NCBI RefSeq assembly: GCF_000966285.1
Contig: NZ_KQ031391.1
Coordinates: 2,639,208 to 2,703,207, forward strand
DNA length: 64,000 nucleotides
Direction: 5' to 3'
Source of the DNA: Pseudofrankia sp. DC12
GTDB taxonomy: Bacteria > Actinomycetota > Actinomycetes > Frankiales > Frankiaceae
Positions 18,101-25,320 of this stretch are shown here, one piece after another. The position numbers and the translations under genes are program-made. The notes beneath the pieces are model-generated. The model did not search any database. It saw only the letters and a list, made by a program, of their open reading frames with translations, and was not told the origin of the DNA. Each line of letters begins with the position of its first letter. Position 1 is the first letter of the stretch.

Positions 18101-19335
18101 AAGCCAGCTACCTGTGGGACGGCAATGTCGCGTCCACCTATCTGTCACTGGCTCGGTCCGCGGAGGCAGAACCGCGCGAAGAACTCGTCACCACGCTCGC
18201 CACGCACGACTTCAGCCTGCTGCGACCGTTGCTGCTGGAATGGTTGGAGAATCCGTCCGACCCCGACCGGTATCGGCTGGCGGCGGGGCAGCTCATCGAC
18301 CACGACCTCGAACAGAGTTGGCCGGCGGTGAAGGCCGCGCTCGACGCTGCCCCAACGCTCGCGGAGCAGGTGCTCGGGCACGCGTTGACGGTTCGTGGCT
18401 TCAACCGGATCGATCACGTGTCGCCCTCGGTCCTGGCCGATATCTACCTGTGGCTGCGCGCGAGGTTCCCACCGGAGTCCGACCCGCAGTTCGACGACGC
18501 CCACCTGGTCGGGCCTCGCGAGCAGATCGGGCAGTGGCGCGATCGACTCTTGGGCCAATTGCGAGACGAAGGGTCGCCGGAAGCCGCCGAGGCTATCCGC
18601 GTGATCGTCGCGGCGCTGCCAACCGAAGGGTGGCTCACGAGGACGCTGTCGATCGCAGAAGCGGCGCTGCGGCGCAACCAGTGGACACCCACGCCGCTGC
18701 CCCAGCTTCTCCAACTGGCCGACGACCGCCGCACAGTCCTGGTGAACGACGCCGCCGCCCTCGCCGCGGCGGTCGCCGCCGCGATGGACGACATCCAGAC
18801 ACGGCTGACCGGTGCGACGCCCGAGTCGCACTACCTGTGGGACACCCACTCGGGCCGGCCGAAGTCCGAGGACGAGATCTCGGACTACCTCGCCAACGAG
18901 CTCAACCGCGTCCTGACCGAGAGCGGCGCGATCGTCAATCGCGAGGTGCAAATCCGGCGCAGCCGGCCCAGCGGCATCGGCGAGCGCACGGATCTCCTCG
19001 TTGACGCCGCTCCTGGGGGCGGGGCCAACACAGGCCGCATATCGCTGCCCATCGAGGTCAAAGGGGCCTGGAACAGCGAGCTGCGCACTGCCATACGCGA
19101 TCAGCTCGTCGAGCGGTACATGTGCGACACCGCCTCCGACGACGGCATGTACGTAGTCGCCTGGCCCGATCTGGAGGGCTGGACAGACCTAGCCGATTCC
19201 CGGCGGTCGGCGCTGGCGTCGCTCAACCGCGATGCGGTCGAGGCCGAACTCGCCGCGCAGGTATCCGCACTGGCGCAGGACGGGACGCGAGTGCGCGTGG
19301 TGCATCTCGGTATTGACTACCACCGACAGAGGTGA
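15187..19335 (+). CDS. Large STAND/NACHT-like NTPase with C-terminal PD-(D/E)XK-type nuclease
   Basis: This is a protein of about 1,382 residues. I prefer TTG 15187 (GGAG 9 nt upstream); TTG 15169 would add 6 residues. Near the N-terminus are Walker A GEPGTGKS (about residue 64-71) and Walker B LCLVLDSLDEA (about 121-131), followed by RIACRTSDW. This is the order seen in NACHT/STAND P-loop ATPases. A winged-helix region (FADFLAADWV) precedes about 800 residues of helical repeats. The last 120 residues show a nuclease pattern: EISDYLANELNRVL, then GERTDLLVDA, then LPIEVKGAW, matching D-(x)n-E-x-K catalytic spacing, then QLVERYM. STAND proteins usually oligomerise on sensing a trigger and activate an effector; here the effector would be C-terminal, whereas Avs-type proteins carry it at the N-terminus. 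No frame damage. Specific target unknown. Confidence 0.82.
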   Translation: MSTESSVSTASVPRFWCLRGGAYTLDDQGFLRDPDETWLGTRVANPEALRTDDVREQRCVALLGEPGTGKSTAVAETAQLVTAGVSLLSFDLGAYGSEDRLVREVFDNSSIAAWSAGSDELCLVLDSLDEAQARVPNVGAIVADCVRRLPYERLFLRIACRTSDWPPGLEGRLEQLFGAVTVVEILPLRRADVAAIAAAWCDPSPFLHEVAQAGAGPLAARPLTLRFLARAFGQSGALPGRGAALYEAGIRALCEEQNPVRRDARLGGVISLDQRVAIARRVAAATVFGGASAMWTGPEVEAPGEDIAVERLAGSVEPTDAGKVDVSVSALWEAARTGLFASSGGQRLGWAHATFADFLAADWVVANDLSATQAGPLFLGPDGRCWPQTRLAAAWAVAIAPERFTFLTAADPAAFQGEVELPGDALRAAVIDGLFSVASMLTAAPWERSYHALRHGDVAEQIRPHLRDPDADCRRLALDLADECAAVELSGELAAIATDTAVETYDRVAAGRALARLPDPHRTAALRPLASDAAARGDDPKDELKGVSLLASWPHAISNAEVFSVLTPRQQRNYHGAYAVFLDRFRANITATDIDAGLTWLLSDLTTPSDDHDVGALANRVLTLAAMRPSDAAVVDAFTRVVLARVDQYEGLLFEDLRPDERGDPLADPVLRRAVATAVLATDQTNRVLYRLAGPSSHSLAVVRAEDLAWLAEMYVEADSETREALRSLFGWTFDASAPEHRNLVLDMPVGHPLHVDLVHAWVNPVALDSPEADNMRRSWRKPHEPKPASGDADNVNEQIEELLTRFDEGEAVGFWHSTRLLAVAPGSKWPGVEFDLDVVGMPRWPTLSEELRERLVEAADRYLRSHLCEPEQWLHNPETTYFPAEAGYRAMLMLLRIAPERLAQLPPAAWIEWAPVLASVSTAAVNGPTWEDKLRMFELAGPAAHDAARAALLTWVDAAVSKSRRPSASNEASYLWDGNVASTYLSLARSAEAEPREELVTTLATHDFSLLRPLLLEWLENPSDPDRYRLAAGQLIDHDLEQSWPAVKAALDAAPTLAEQVLGHALTVRGFNRIDHVSPSVLADIYLWLRARFPPESDPQFDDAHLVGPREQIGQWRDRLLGQLRDEGSPEAAEAIRVIVAALPTEGWLTRTLSIAEAALRRNQWTPTPLPQLLQLADDRRTVLVNDAAALAAAVAAAMDDIQTRLTGATPESHYLWDTHSGRPKSEDEISDYLANELNRVLTESGAIVNREVQIRRSRPSGIGERTDLLVDAAPGGGANTGRISLPIEVKGAWNSELRTAIRDQLVERYMCDTASDDGMYVVAWPDLEGWTDLADSRRSALASLNRDAVEAELAAQVSALAQDGTRVRVVHLGIDYHRQR

Positions 19336-19690
19336 GGCGGTGTCGGCGTTGCGGTGGTCCGCTCGATCTCGGAGTCGATATCGATCAGTGCGTCGGTCAT
19401 CGGGCCGATGCGGAACTCTGCGACCTTGAGCAACAGCGTGGCGTGCAGGCGGCGACCCTCGCGGCGGCGGTCTTTCCGTGCGCTGGACTCTGGTCGGTTC
19501 TCGGGCGCGTCCGGGGCGCCGACCAGCCTGCCATGCGACGGGTTTGAAGCGAGGTCGTCATCCCGAGAGTCTCCGATGAGTAATTGCCTCGCCGCTCTCC
19601 AGCAAGACAGCGACCGGACAAGCACCGGTCCCACTGCCATGTAGCGGGAGCAGAGCATATGGTGCGCGCTGCACCCGCGCATACAGGGGG
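19336..19690. other. Intergenic, no supported gene
   Basis: Several short frames overlap here on both strands but have shadow-like composition. The stretch separates the nuclease-STAND gene from the lipoprotein-like ORF and probably carries the latter's promoter; GGGGG lies just before ATG 19691. Confidence 0.4.
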
Positions 19691-20041
19691 ATGATGCGCC
19701 GCAAAGCGTTACTTGCCGTCGTCGTGATTGCCATGCTCAGTGCGGCGGCCTGTGAGCCGCCCGGCGCAAGCACAGCCACGCCCGGCCCTCCGGTGACTGA
19801 GTCGTCGCCGCCTTCGACCGGTGGGCCATCGCCCTCGGGCCCCGCGGCATCGGCTACCGCAGGCGGTACCACGTCGCCGAGCGACCCCGCCGGCGTTCCG
19901 GCTGCAACCGCGTCGACGATGCCCACTGACGAGGAGTACCTGGCCGCGGCCTTCAATCCGATCATCGGGCAGCCGTGCACGCAGGGCGACGAGGTCACGC
20001 TCAACGCACCGGGCGAAGCGGTCCGGATCTGGGCTCGCTGA
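19691..20041 (+). CDS. Small secreted lipoprotein-like ORF, probably 3'-truncated
   Basis: A 116-residue translation begins with a lipoprotein signal (RRKALLAVVVIAMLSAAAC, lipobox SAAAC). A Pro/Ser/Thr-rich linker follows and then a short folded-looking tail (TDEEYLAAAFNPIIGQPCTQ). It stops at the exact point where a copy of the STAND nuclease tail begins in another frame. The original C-terminal domain has therefore probably been lost by recombination. ATG 19691 or 19694 could serve as start. Confidence 0.55.
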   Translation: MMRRKALLAVVVIAMLSAAACEPPGASTATPGPPVTESSPPSTGGPSPSGPAASATAGGTTSPSDPAGVPAATASTMPTDEEYLAAAFNPIIGQPCTQGDEVTLNAPGEAVRIWAR

Positions 20042-20264
20042 CACCAAGGACGGCTTGTACCTAGTCGCCTGGCCCGACCTGGACGGCTGGGCAGACGTAA
20101 CTGACTTACGGTGGTCGACGCTGGCGGCACTCGACCGCCAGGCCATCGAGGCCGAGCTCGCCGCGCAGGTCTCCGCCCTGGCGCAGGCCGGGACCCACGT
20201 GCGCGTCGTGCATCTCGGCATTGACTTCCCGCCGACCGGGCTGAGGCGAGGTCGTGGTCCCTGA
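20041..20264 (+). pseudogene. Duplicated C-terminal tail of the STAND-associated nuclease
   Basis: The translation DTKDGLYLVAWPDLDGW and following residues (AIEAELAAQVSALAQAG, then VRVVHLGIDF) closely parallels the last 70 residues of the large NTPase ending at 19335 (DDGMYVVAWPDLEGW, then AVEAELAAQVSALAQDG, then VRVVHLGIDY). It has no start codon or NTPase portion. It is a relic of a second, related copy of the gene, now joined to the lipoprotein ORF. Confidence 0.8.
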
Positions 20265-20332
20265 TGCGCGCTTTGGAGCCGGCAGCCCATCCGTATGAGC
20301 ATCCGTCACCTGGGCGGCCCGCGCGGGGCGGG

Positions 20333-23300
20333 TCAAGAGTGCAGTCGTAGGAGTGTGGTGCCGAGGGCTTGGTCGGTGGCGCAGCAGAGTTCGTCCTGGT
20401 GCCACCCGAGGTTGGTGATCGGTGCGGTAAGCCGCACGGAGGTCGCCACGGTCGAGGCGTGCAAGTCCCAGAGCAGGACGGTTCCATCGTGGCTGCCGGC
20501 GGCGAGGAACTGGCCATCTGGTGTGAACCCGAGGGCGGTGACCTTGCCGAGGTGGCCGGTGATGGTGGTGTGTTCGGTCCCGTCGGCGAGGTTCCACAGT
20601 CGAATTTCGCCGACGTCGTCGCCGGTGGCGATTAGCCGGCTGTCTGGTGAGGCGGCGATCGTTCGGACCCAGGTGTGGTGGCCGTCGAGACGGGCGTGCT
20701 CGGAGTCGGTGGCGATGTTCCACAGCACGGCGGTTCGCCCGGTGCTGGCAGCCAGGAGGCTGCCGTCGGCCGAGAACGTGGGGAGACCGACCTCGCTGTT
20801 CCAGCCGGTGAAGGTGACGTGCTGGTCGCCGGTCGCGGTGTTCCAGATCCGGACGGCAGGACCGGTCTCGGTACTCACGATCAGGCGGCCGTCCGGGGAG
20901 AACGCGAGGCGCTTGAGGTAGTTGGCTGCGCCGTCCGGGGAGCGTGGGGCTGGGTCGAACCTGGTGTGGACGGTGCCGCTCGACGTGTCAGAGAGGCGGA
21001 TGGATCTCCCGACGACGGTCGCGAGCAGCCGGCCGTCCGGGGAGAAAGCCGCTGTGCTTCCGAAGTCGAGGCCGCCGACGTGGACGGCGTCCTGGGCGCC
21101 TGTGGCGGCCCTGTAGATCCATCCTGTCTGCTCATCTGTGCAGGCCGCGAGTAGCCAGCCGTGGGAAGCGTGACCGAGGCCCAGCGTCCACAATCTGCGG
21201 CCGGGGGCGTTCTCTGCGTGCGGGTTCCACAGACGGGTGGTGTGGTCGCCGCTGCCGGTGGCGACGGCCTGGCCGTCCGGAGCGAAAGCGACCGCGTTGA
21301 CCGGCGCGGTGTGGCCGGTGAGCGTCGCTCGCTGGACGCGGCTGGTGGCGTCCCAGATCCGCAGCGCGCGGTCATCGCCGGCGGTGGCGAGCAGCCGGCC
21401 GTCGGGCGAGAACGCGAGGGCGTTCACCGCATCTAGCCATTCGGTAGACACGGGGAACGTCACTGGAGTTTCAGCGTCTGAGGTGGTGTCCCAGAGGTAG
21501 ATGGTCTCGTCCTTCCCACCGACGGCGAGGATTTGACCGTCTGGGGAAAATGCAATGACCTGTACGCCTCCGCGGGAGATGCCGTAGAGGGCAACGTGCT
21601 CGGCGCCGGTGTCACTGCTCCATAGTCTTAGGGAACCGTCCCGACCTGCGGTCGCGAGCTGCTCGCCGTTCGGGGAGAAAGCCACGGTGCGTACGTCGTC
21701 GGGATAGGGATGGATGCTCACTCGGGCGATGGCGGTCGCGACGTTCCAGAGTGTTGCCAAGTGGCCGCCTCCGGCGGCCAAAAGCTGGCCGTCGGGGGAG
21801 AACGCGAGGGAGGTAATCCGCCCGAAGTGGCGGCCGGTGAGGACAACGGGTTCGGTGTCGGCGTTCAGATCCCACAGGAGCACGTCGATGCTGCCAGTCG
21901 CGAGCAGCCGCCCGTCGGGCGAGAACGCGACGCTTCCGACGCCGTCGCGGTAGCCGCTCACCACGGCGACTTCGGTGCCTAAGTCCACGTCCCAAAGACG
22001 CACGGTCCGGTCGTCGCCACCGGTCGCGAGCAGGGCGCCATCCGGGGAGAACGCGACCGTGTTCACGGCGCCGGTGTGGCCGGCGAGGACACGCAGCAGC
22101 GCGGTGTCCGTCGTGAGTGTCGACCAGACGACCTCGAAGAACGTGCCGGTGAGCATCCGAGTATAGGCGGCGGCGCTCGCCGCGAGTTCGGGAACCGAGG
22201 CGATGTGGGCTGCCAGCGTCGGGGCGAGCCCGTTGGCGGGTAGCGGCGGGTAAAGCAGGTGGGTCATCCCAGCCAGGGAGCGGGCGAGGGCCCGGGCCTG
22301 GCCGGTGGCGACGATGGCGAGGTCGATCTCGGCCGTGAGCGTGGAACCGGTGCGGACAAGCGACGCGGCGACCCACCGCAGGTCGGTGGCGACCGCGGCT
22401 GCGTCCTCGGTCAGCCCCGCGCCGACGAGGTGGTCGATGAGCCGGCCGGCCAGATAGTCGCCGGCGAGGTTGTCGGGCAGGTGCGACCAGTCGGTCCGAT
22501 CGTCGGTGTCGGCGGTCAGGCGACGGGCTGCGGCGACGAACGCGGCGTGACCCTCCTGGAGGCCGGTCGGGCCGAGGTCGTGGCGGAGAAGCGTGCGCAC
22601 GACGTCGTGCAGGTCGACCATCGGGCCGGCGTAGGTCCACTGGCGACGTGCCAGCCGGCGGTGGTCGAGCTCGTCCACCAGCTTCTTGGACCGACCGGGG
22701 CTGAGCCCGCCGGTCTCAGCCCAGAGCAGAGCGATGACGTCGAGGGGGATGGCCGTGTCTTCGGGGAACATCGCGAGTTCGCCGAATCGGAGCCGTTCCG
22801 CCGCGGTCAGGCCGTTCAGGCTGACCTCGAGGGTGGCGTGGAGGCTGCTGTCGCGGCTCGTCTCGTCCCGGATGTCGAGGACGGCGGGCCCCTCGGCGGC
22901 CAGCTGGTCGGCGAGCGCTTCGGCGGCCTGGGCGGGTGTGGCGCCAGCGTTGAGATCGGCGCGAAGCGTACCGTTGGCGAGGCTCAGGGGGAGCGGCCAG
23001 CGGCCCAATGCGTCCAGCAGCCGGCGGGCCAGAGGGCCGGGCAGGTCGCCGACCTGCCCGCAGAGCAGCTCCCGGGCCTCGTCATCGGTCATCTCTTCGA
23101 CCGACACCACCCGGGTGCCGGTAGGCAGGGCGCGGACCACCCGGGTGGTGACGAGCAGCCGGCAGGCTCGCCCGACAGCGCGGAACGGGGCAAGCTGGGA
23201 GGCGGACCAGGCGTCGTCGACGACGAGCAGCACAGGCGGCCCCCCGGCCAGCAGTTTGGCGACCCGGCTCGCCGCCTGGACAGGGTCGGTCAGACCGGTG

Positions 23301-24184
23301 GGAGCGCCGGTCAGCGTGACAGCAAGGTCGTCGAGCAGCGCGGTCAGGGAAGGACCATGGCGGTCCTGGCCTACAGCGACCCACAGCAGCCCGCCCGGGA
23401 ACCCGGCCCGAACCTCGTCACGGTCACAGACCACGGCAGTCAGGGCGGTCTTCCCGAAGCCGGGCGGCCCCTCAACGCCGATCAGCGGCGTCGCCGGTTC
23501 CAGCAGCGCCGCGAGTAGCGCGGCCTCCAACTGGGGCCGTGGCACGATCGGCGCGGACGACGGAGGCGGCAGTTGCCAAGGCCGGCCCGGGAACTCCTCC
23601 GCAGACGTGGACCCTCGAACCGGGTAGGGCGGCGCGACAGGCGGCTTGGCGCGGCCCCCCGACAGGGCCAGACCAGCCGCCGACAGCAGACGCACACGGG
23701 CCGCCGGCCCGGCGACATCGGCCAGGTCTACCGCGACGACCTGGCCGAGCACACCAGCCGGACGATGACCGTCGACACGGACCGTCAGCAACCGGCGTTC
23801 TTCGCCGGCTGGGTCGGCGAAGAACGCCGCCGCCCAGTCGACCCCACCGAGCGTCCACAGCTCATATGCGGCCGTCACAAACGCGATGGTGCGCCGCGCG
23901 TCTTGGACTGCCCGGTTGATCAGAAGAGGCAAATTCGTGCCCGGAGTCGCATCCCACGCCGGCAGCAGCACCGTGTAACCGGCTGTCTCCAGCTCCCACG
24001 CCGCCCACGCGCCCCAATCTTGGTCCTCTGGCGCACAGGACACGTAGAAGTCCCAACCGTCGCCCCGGCCTCCGTCGACCACTCCGCAATTATTCCATCT
24101 ACCGAAACGGGATCGAATCACCTCGACCCGGTAGGAATCTGGCGGTATCACCCTCTCGTCTTGCAGCGACCCGGATCCGCGCAT
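20333..24184 (-). CDS. TIR / NB-ARC / WD40-repeat protein
   Basis: The translation has up to 1,283 residues. A TIR_2-like domain occupies about 43-137 (WDFYVSCAPEDQDWGAWAAW, then FVTAAYELWTLGGVDWAAAF). The NB-ARC ATPase has Walker A GPPGFGKT at 239-246, Walker B VLLVVDDAW near 318-326, LLVTTR, and PLPLSL in the GLPL position. A helical region follows, and then from about residue 690 roughly a dozen WD40 blades (repeated VAFSPDG-x-LLATGG-x-D-x-T-x-RLWD). The architecture is that of animal Apaf-1-like or plant NLR-like STAND sensors: WD40 propellers sense, NB-ARC oligomerises, TIR acts as effector on NAD. The residue aligned with the usual TIR catalytic Glu appears to be Asp (GVDW). The start is uncertain; GTG 24082 just before the TIR domain is an alternative. 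It converges on the nuclease-STAND gene. Confidence 0.88.
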   Translation of the reverse strand: MRGSGSLQDERVIPPDSYRVEVIRSRFGRWNNCGVVDGGRGDGWDFYVSCAPEDQDWGAWAAWELETAGYTVLLPAWDATPGTNLPLLINRAVQDARRTIAFVTAAYELWTLGGVDWAAAFFADPAGEERRLLTVRVDGHRPAGVLGQVVAVDLADVAGPAARVRLLSAAGLALSGGRAKPPVAPPYPVRGSTSAEEFPGRPWQLPPPSSAPIVPRPQLEAALLAALLEPATPLIGVEGPPGFGKTALTAVVCDRDEVRAGFPGGLLWVAVGQDRHGPSLTALLDDLAVTLTGAPTGLTDPVQAASRVAKLLAGGPPVLLVVDDAWSASQLAPFRAVGRACRLLVTTRVVRALPTGTRVVSVEEMTDDEARELLCGQVGDLPGPLARRLLDALGRWPLPLSLANGTLRADLNAGATPAQAAEALADQLAAEGPAVLDIRDETSRDSSLHATLEVSLNGLTAAERLRFGELAMFPEDTAIPLDVIALLWAETGGLSPGRSKKLVDELDHRRLARRQWTYAGPMVDLHDVVRTLLRHDLGPTGLQEGHAAFVAAARRLTADTDDRTDWSHLPDNLAGDYLAGRLIDHLVGAGLTEDAAAVATDLRWVAASLVRTGSTLTAEIDLAIVATGQARALARSLAGMTHLLYPPLPANGLAPTLAAHIASVPELAASAAAYTRMLTGTFFEVVWSTLTTDTALLRVLAGHTGAVNTVAFSPDGALLATGGDDRTVRLWDVDLGTEVAVVSGYRDGVGSVAFSPDGRLLATGSIDVLLWDLNADTEPVVLTGRHFGRITSLAFSPDGQLLAAGGGHLATLWNVATAIARVSIHPYPDDVRTVAFSPNGEQLATAGRDGSLRLWSSDTGAEHVALYGISRGGVQVIAFSPDGQILAVGGKDETIYLWDTTSDAETPVTFPVSTEWLDAVNALAFSPDGRLLATAGDDRALRIWDATSRVQRATLTGHTAPVNAVAFAPDGQAVATGSGDHTTRLWNPHAENAPGRRLWTLGLGHASHGWLLAACTDEQTGWIYRAATGAQDAVHVGGLDFGSTAAFSPDGRLLATVVGRSIRLSDTSSGTVHTRFDPAPRSPDGAANYLKRLAFSPDGRLIVSTETGPAVRIWNTATGDQHVTFTGWNSEVGLPTFSADGSLLAASTGRTAVLWNIATDSEHARLDGHHTWVRTIAASPDSRLIATGDDVGEIRLWNLADGTEHTTITGHLGKVTALGFTPDGQFLAAGSHDGTVLLWDLHASTVATSVRLTAPITNLGWHQDELCCATDQALGTTLLRLHS

Positions 24185-24440
24185 CGGCCGTCAGCCAGCC
24201 CGTGGCGCGTCCGCGCAGGCGGTAGTCTCGCCGGTCGAGCCGAGCCCCGGGAGTTCGTCGCGGTGATCGTCTGATGGGTGGTAGGGCGTGATCGCTGCTA
24301 CCCGCCGCGGAATCGCACTGCCGCCCCGCGTCTCGCGGCCATGCTGGACCGCCTCACAGGGTGCGAATCAGCGGCCAGCCGGCTGGCGGCGTGTCTGCGC
24401 AGGTCGCGATCCCGCGCACGCACCGGCGACACTGATCACC

Positions 24441-24517
24441 GGGCCCGGCAGAATCGGGTAGCGGTTCGCATTGTGGTCAATCAGGCCCACCAGGTTCGAG
24501 TCCCCCGAGGCCCACCA
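24441..24517 (+). tRNA. Degenerate tRNA-like sequence (possible tRNA-His relic) carrying the right repeat
   Basis: A 77-nt stretch starts GGGCC and ends GGCCC-ACCA, containing GGTAG (D-arm-like), TTGTGGT (tRNA-His-type anticodon loop) and AGGTTCGAGTCCC (T-loop-like). The outer five acceptor pairs form, but the inner acceptor, anticodon and T stems do not pair well. I therefore do not think it is a functional tRNA. It more likely records insertion at, or rearrangement of, a tRNA gene. Confidence 0.3.
24456..24485 (+). repeat. Right copy of the 30-bp tRNA-like direct repeat
   Basis: This matches 14866-14895 with one mismatch, in the same orientation. It continues into a T-arm/CCA-like 3' end, whereas the left copy diverges after CAGGTTC. 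It marks the right boundary of the module carrying the STAND-nuclease and TIR/NB-ARC/WD40 genes. Confidence 0.55.
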
Positions 24518-24889
24518 CTGAGAGTGAATAGCCTCTGACCTGGGCAAATGAGTTGCGCCTACCCGCCGAGACGAGCGACTGCTACCTAAACGTGCAGATA
24601 GTTGCATGATCATTCGGTTCGTACGGAAGGATGGTCTTCATCCCGCCACCCGATCCAGTTGCTCTGCGTGACATCCTGCCACCATCGAGCGGCACCGGTG
24701 GGCGGGCCGATCAAAACGGCTTCGTCGCTCCGGCCCAGATCGGGAGGGACCAGAAGCGATTGGGACCCGCAACGGCCCCGGCGGGCTGCTCGCCTCCAGC
24801 GGCGACGACGGTGCCGTTGCGGGACGTCAGCAAGCCAGCCTGGGGCTCCGCCTGGTTGGCGCCCGTCTGGGTTGCTGGGCTGGGGCCGG

Positions 24890-25320
24890 ACGGCCTTTTG
24901 CCCGATGCGCCACCGGCTCGACGCCGACCTCGGCGAGCACCCGCAGCGCGTCGAGCTTGGACGTCGGCTCGACGATCCGCGCCAGCACGAGCTGACGGAA
25001 CACCTCGTCCCCGCCAGCCGCAGCGTCGAAGCCGAGCGTGTCGTAGGCACGGCAGAGCGCATCCCACAGATGCCCCATCCGCGACGCCACGATCGGAAGC
25101 GGCGCGGGCCGCCGTCCCCACGGTGTCCAGGCCGAGGTCAAGCTCGTTCTGCCCGGCCGCGAGCCGCTGGCGCGCGGCCCGCTTTCAGCGCTTCCACCTC
25201 CGCCTCGTCGTGCGCCGAACCGACATGGTCCATCGTCTGGGAGCCGCGACGGTTCGAGTACACGATCTGCACCGCAGTCGCCCCGGACGCTGTCTTCACG
25301 GTCCGCACATAGGCCACGAA
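24890..25320 (-). pseudogene. IS1634-like transposase remnant
   Basis: An N-terminal transposase segment (FVAYVRTVKTASGATAVQIV, then HVGSAHDEAEVEALKA) lies in one frame. A downstream segment (LPIVASRMGHLWDALCRAYD, then VFRQLVLARIVEPTSKLDAL, then RVLAEVGVEP) lies in another, with a third frame needed between them. This is the start of an IS1634-family DDE transposase; the catalytic core is missing. No terminal repeats could be located. Confidence 0.75.

Noticed and set aside
24441-24517. Functional tRNA-His
   Set aside because: The 3' end and anticodon-loop-like sequence are suggestive, but the anticodon and T stems do not pair. Kept only as a degenerate tRNA-like feature.
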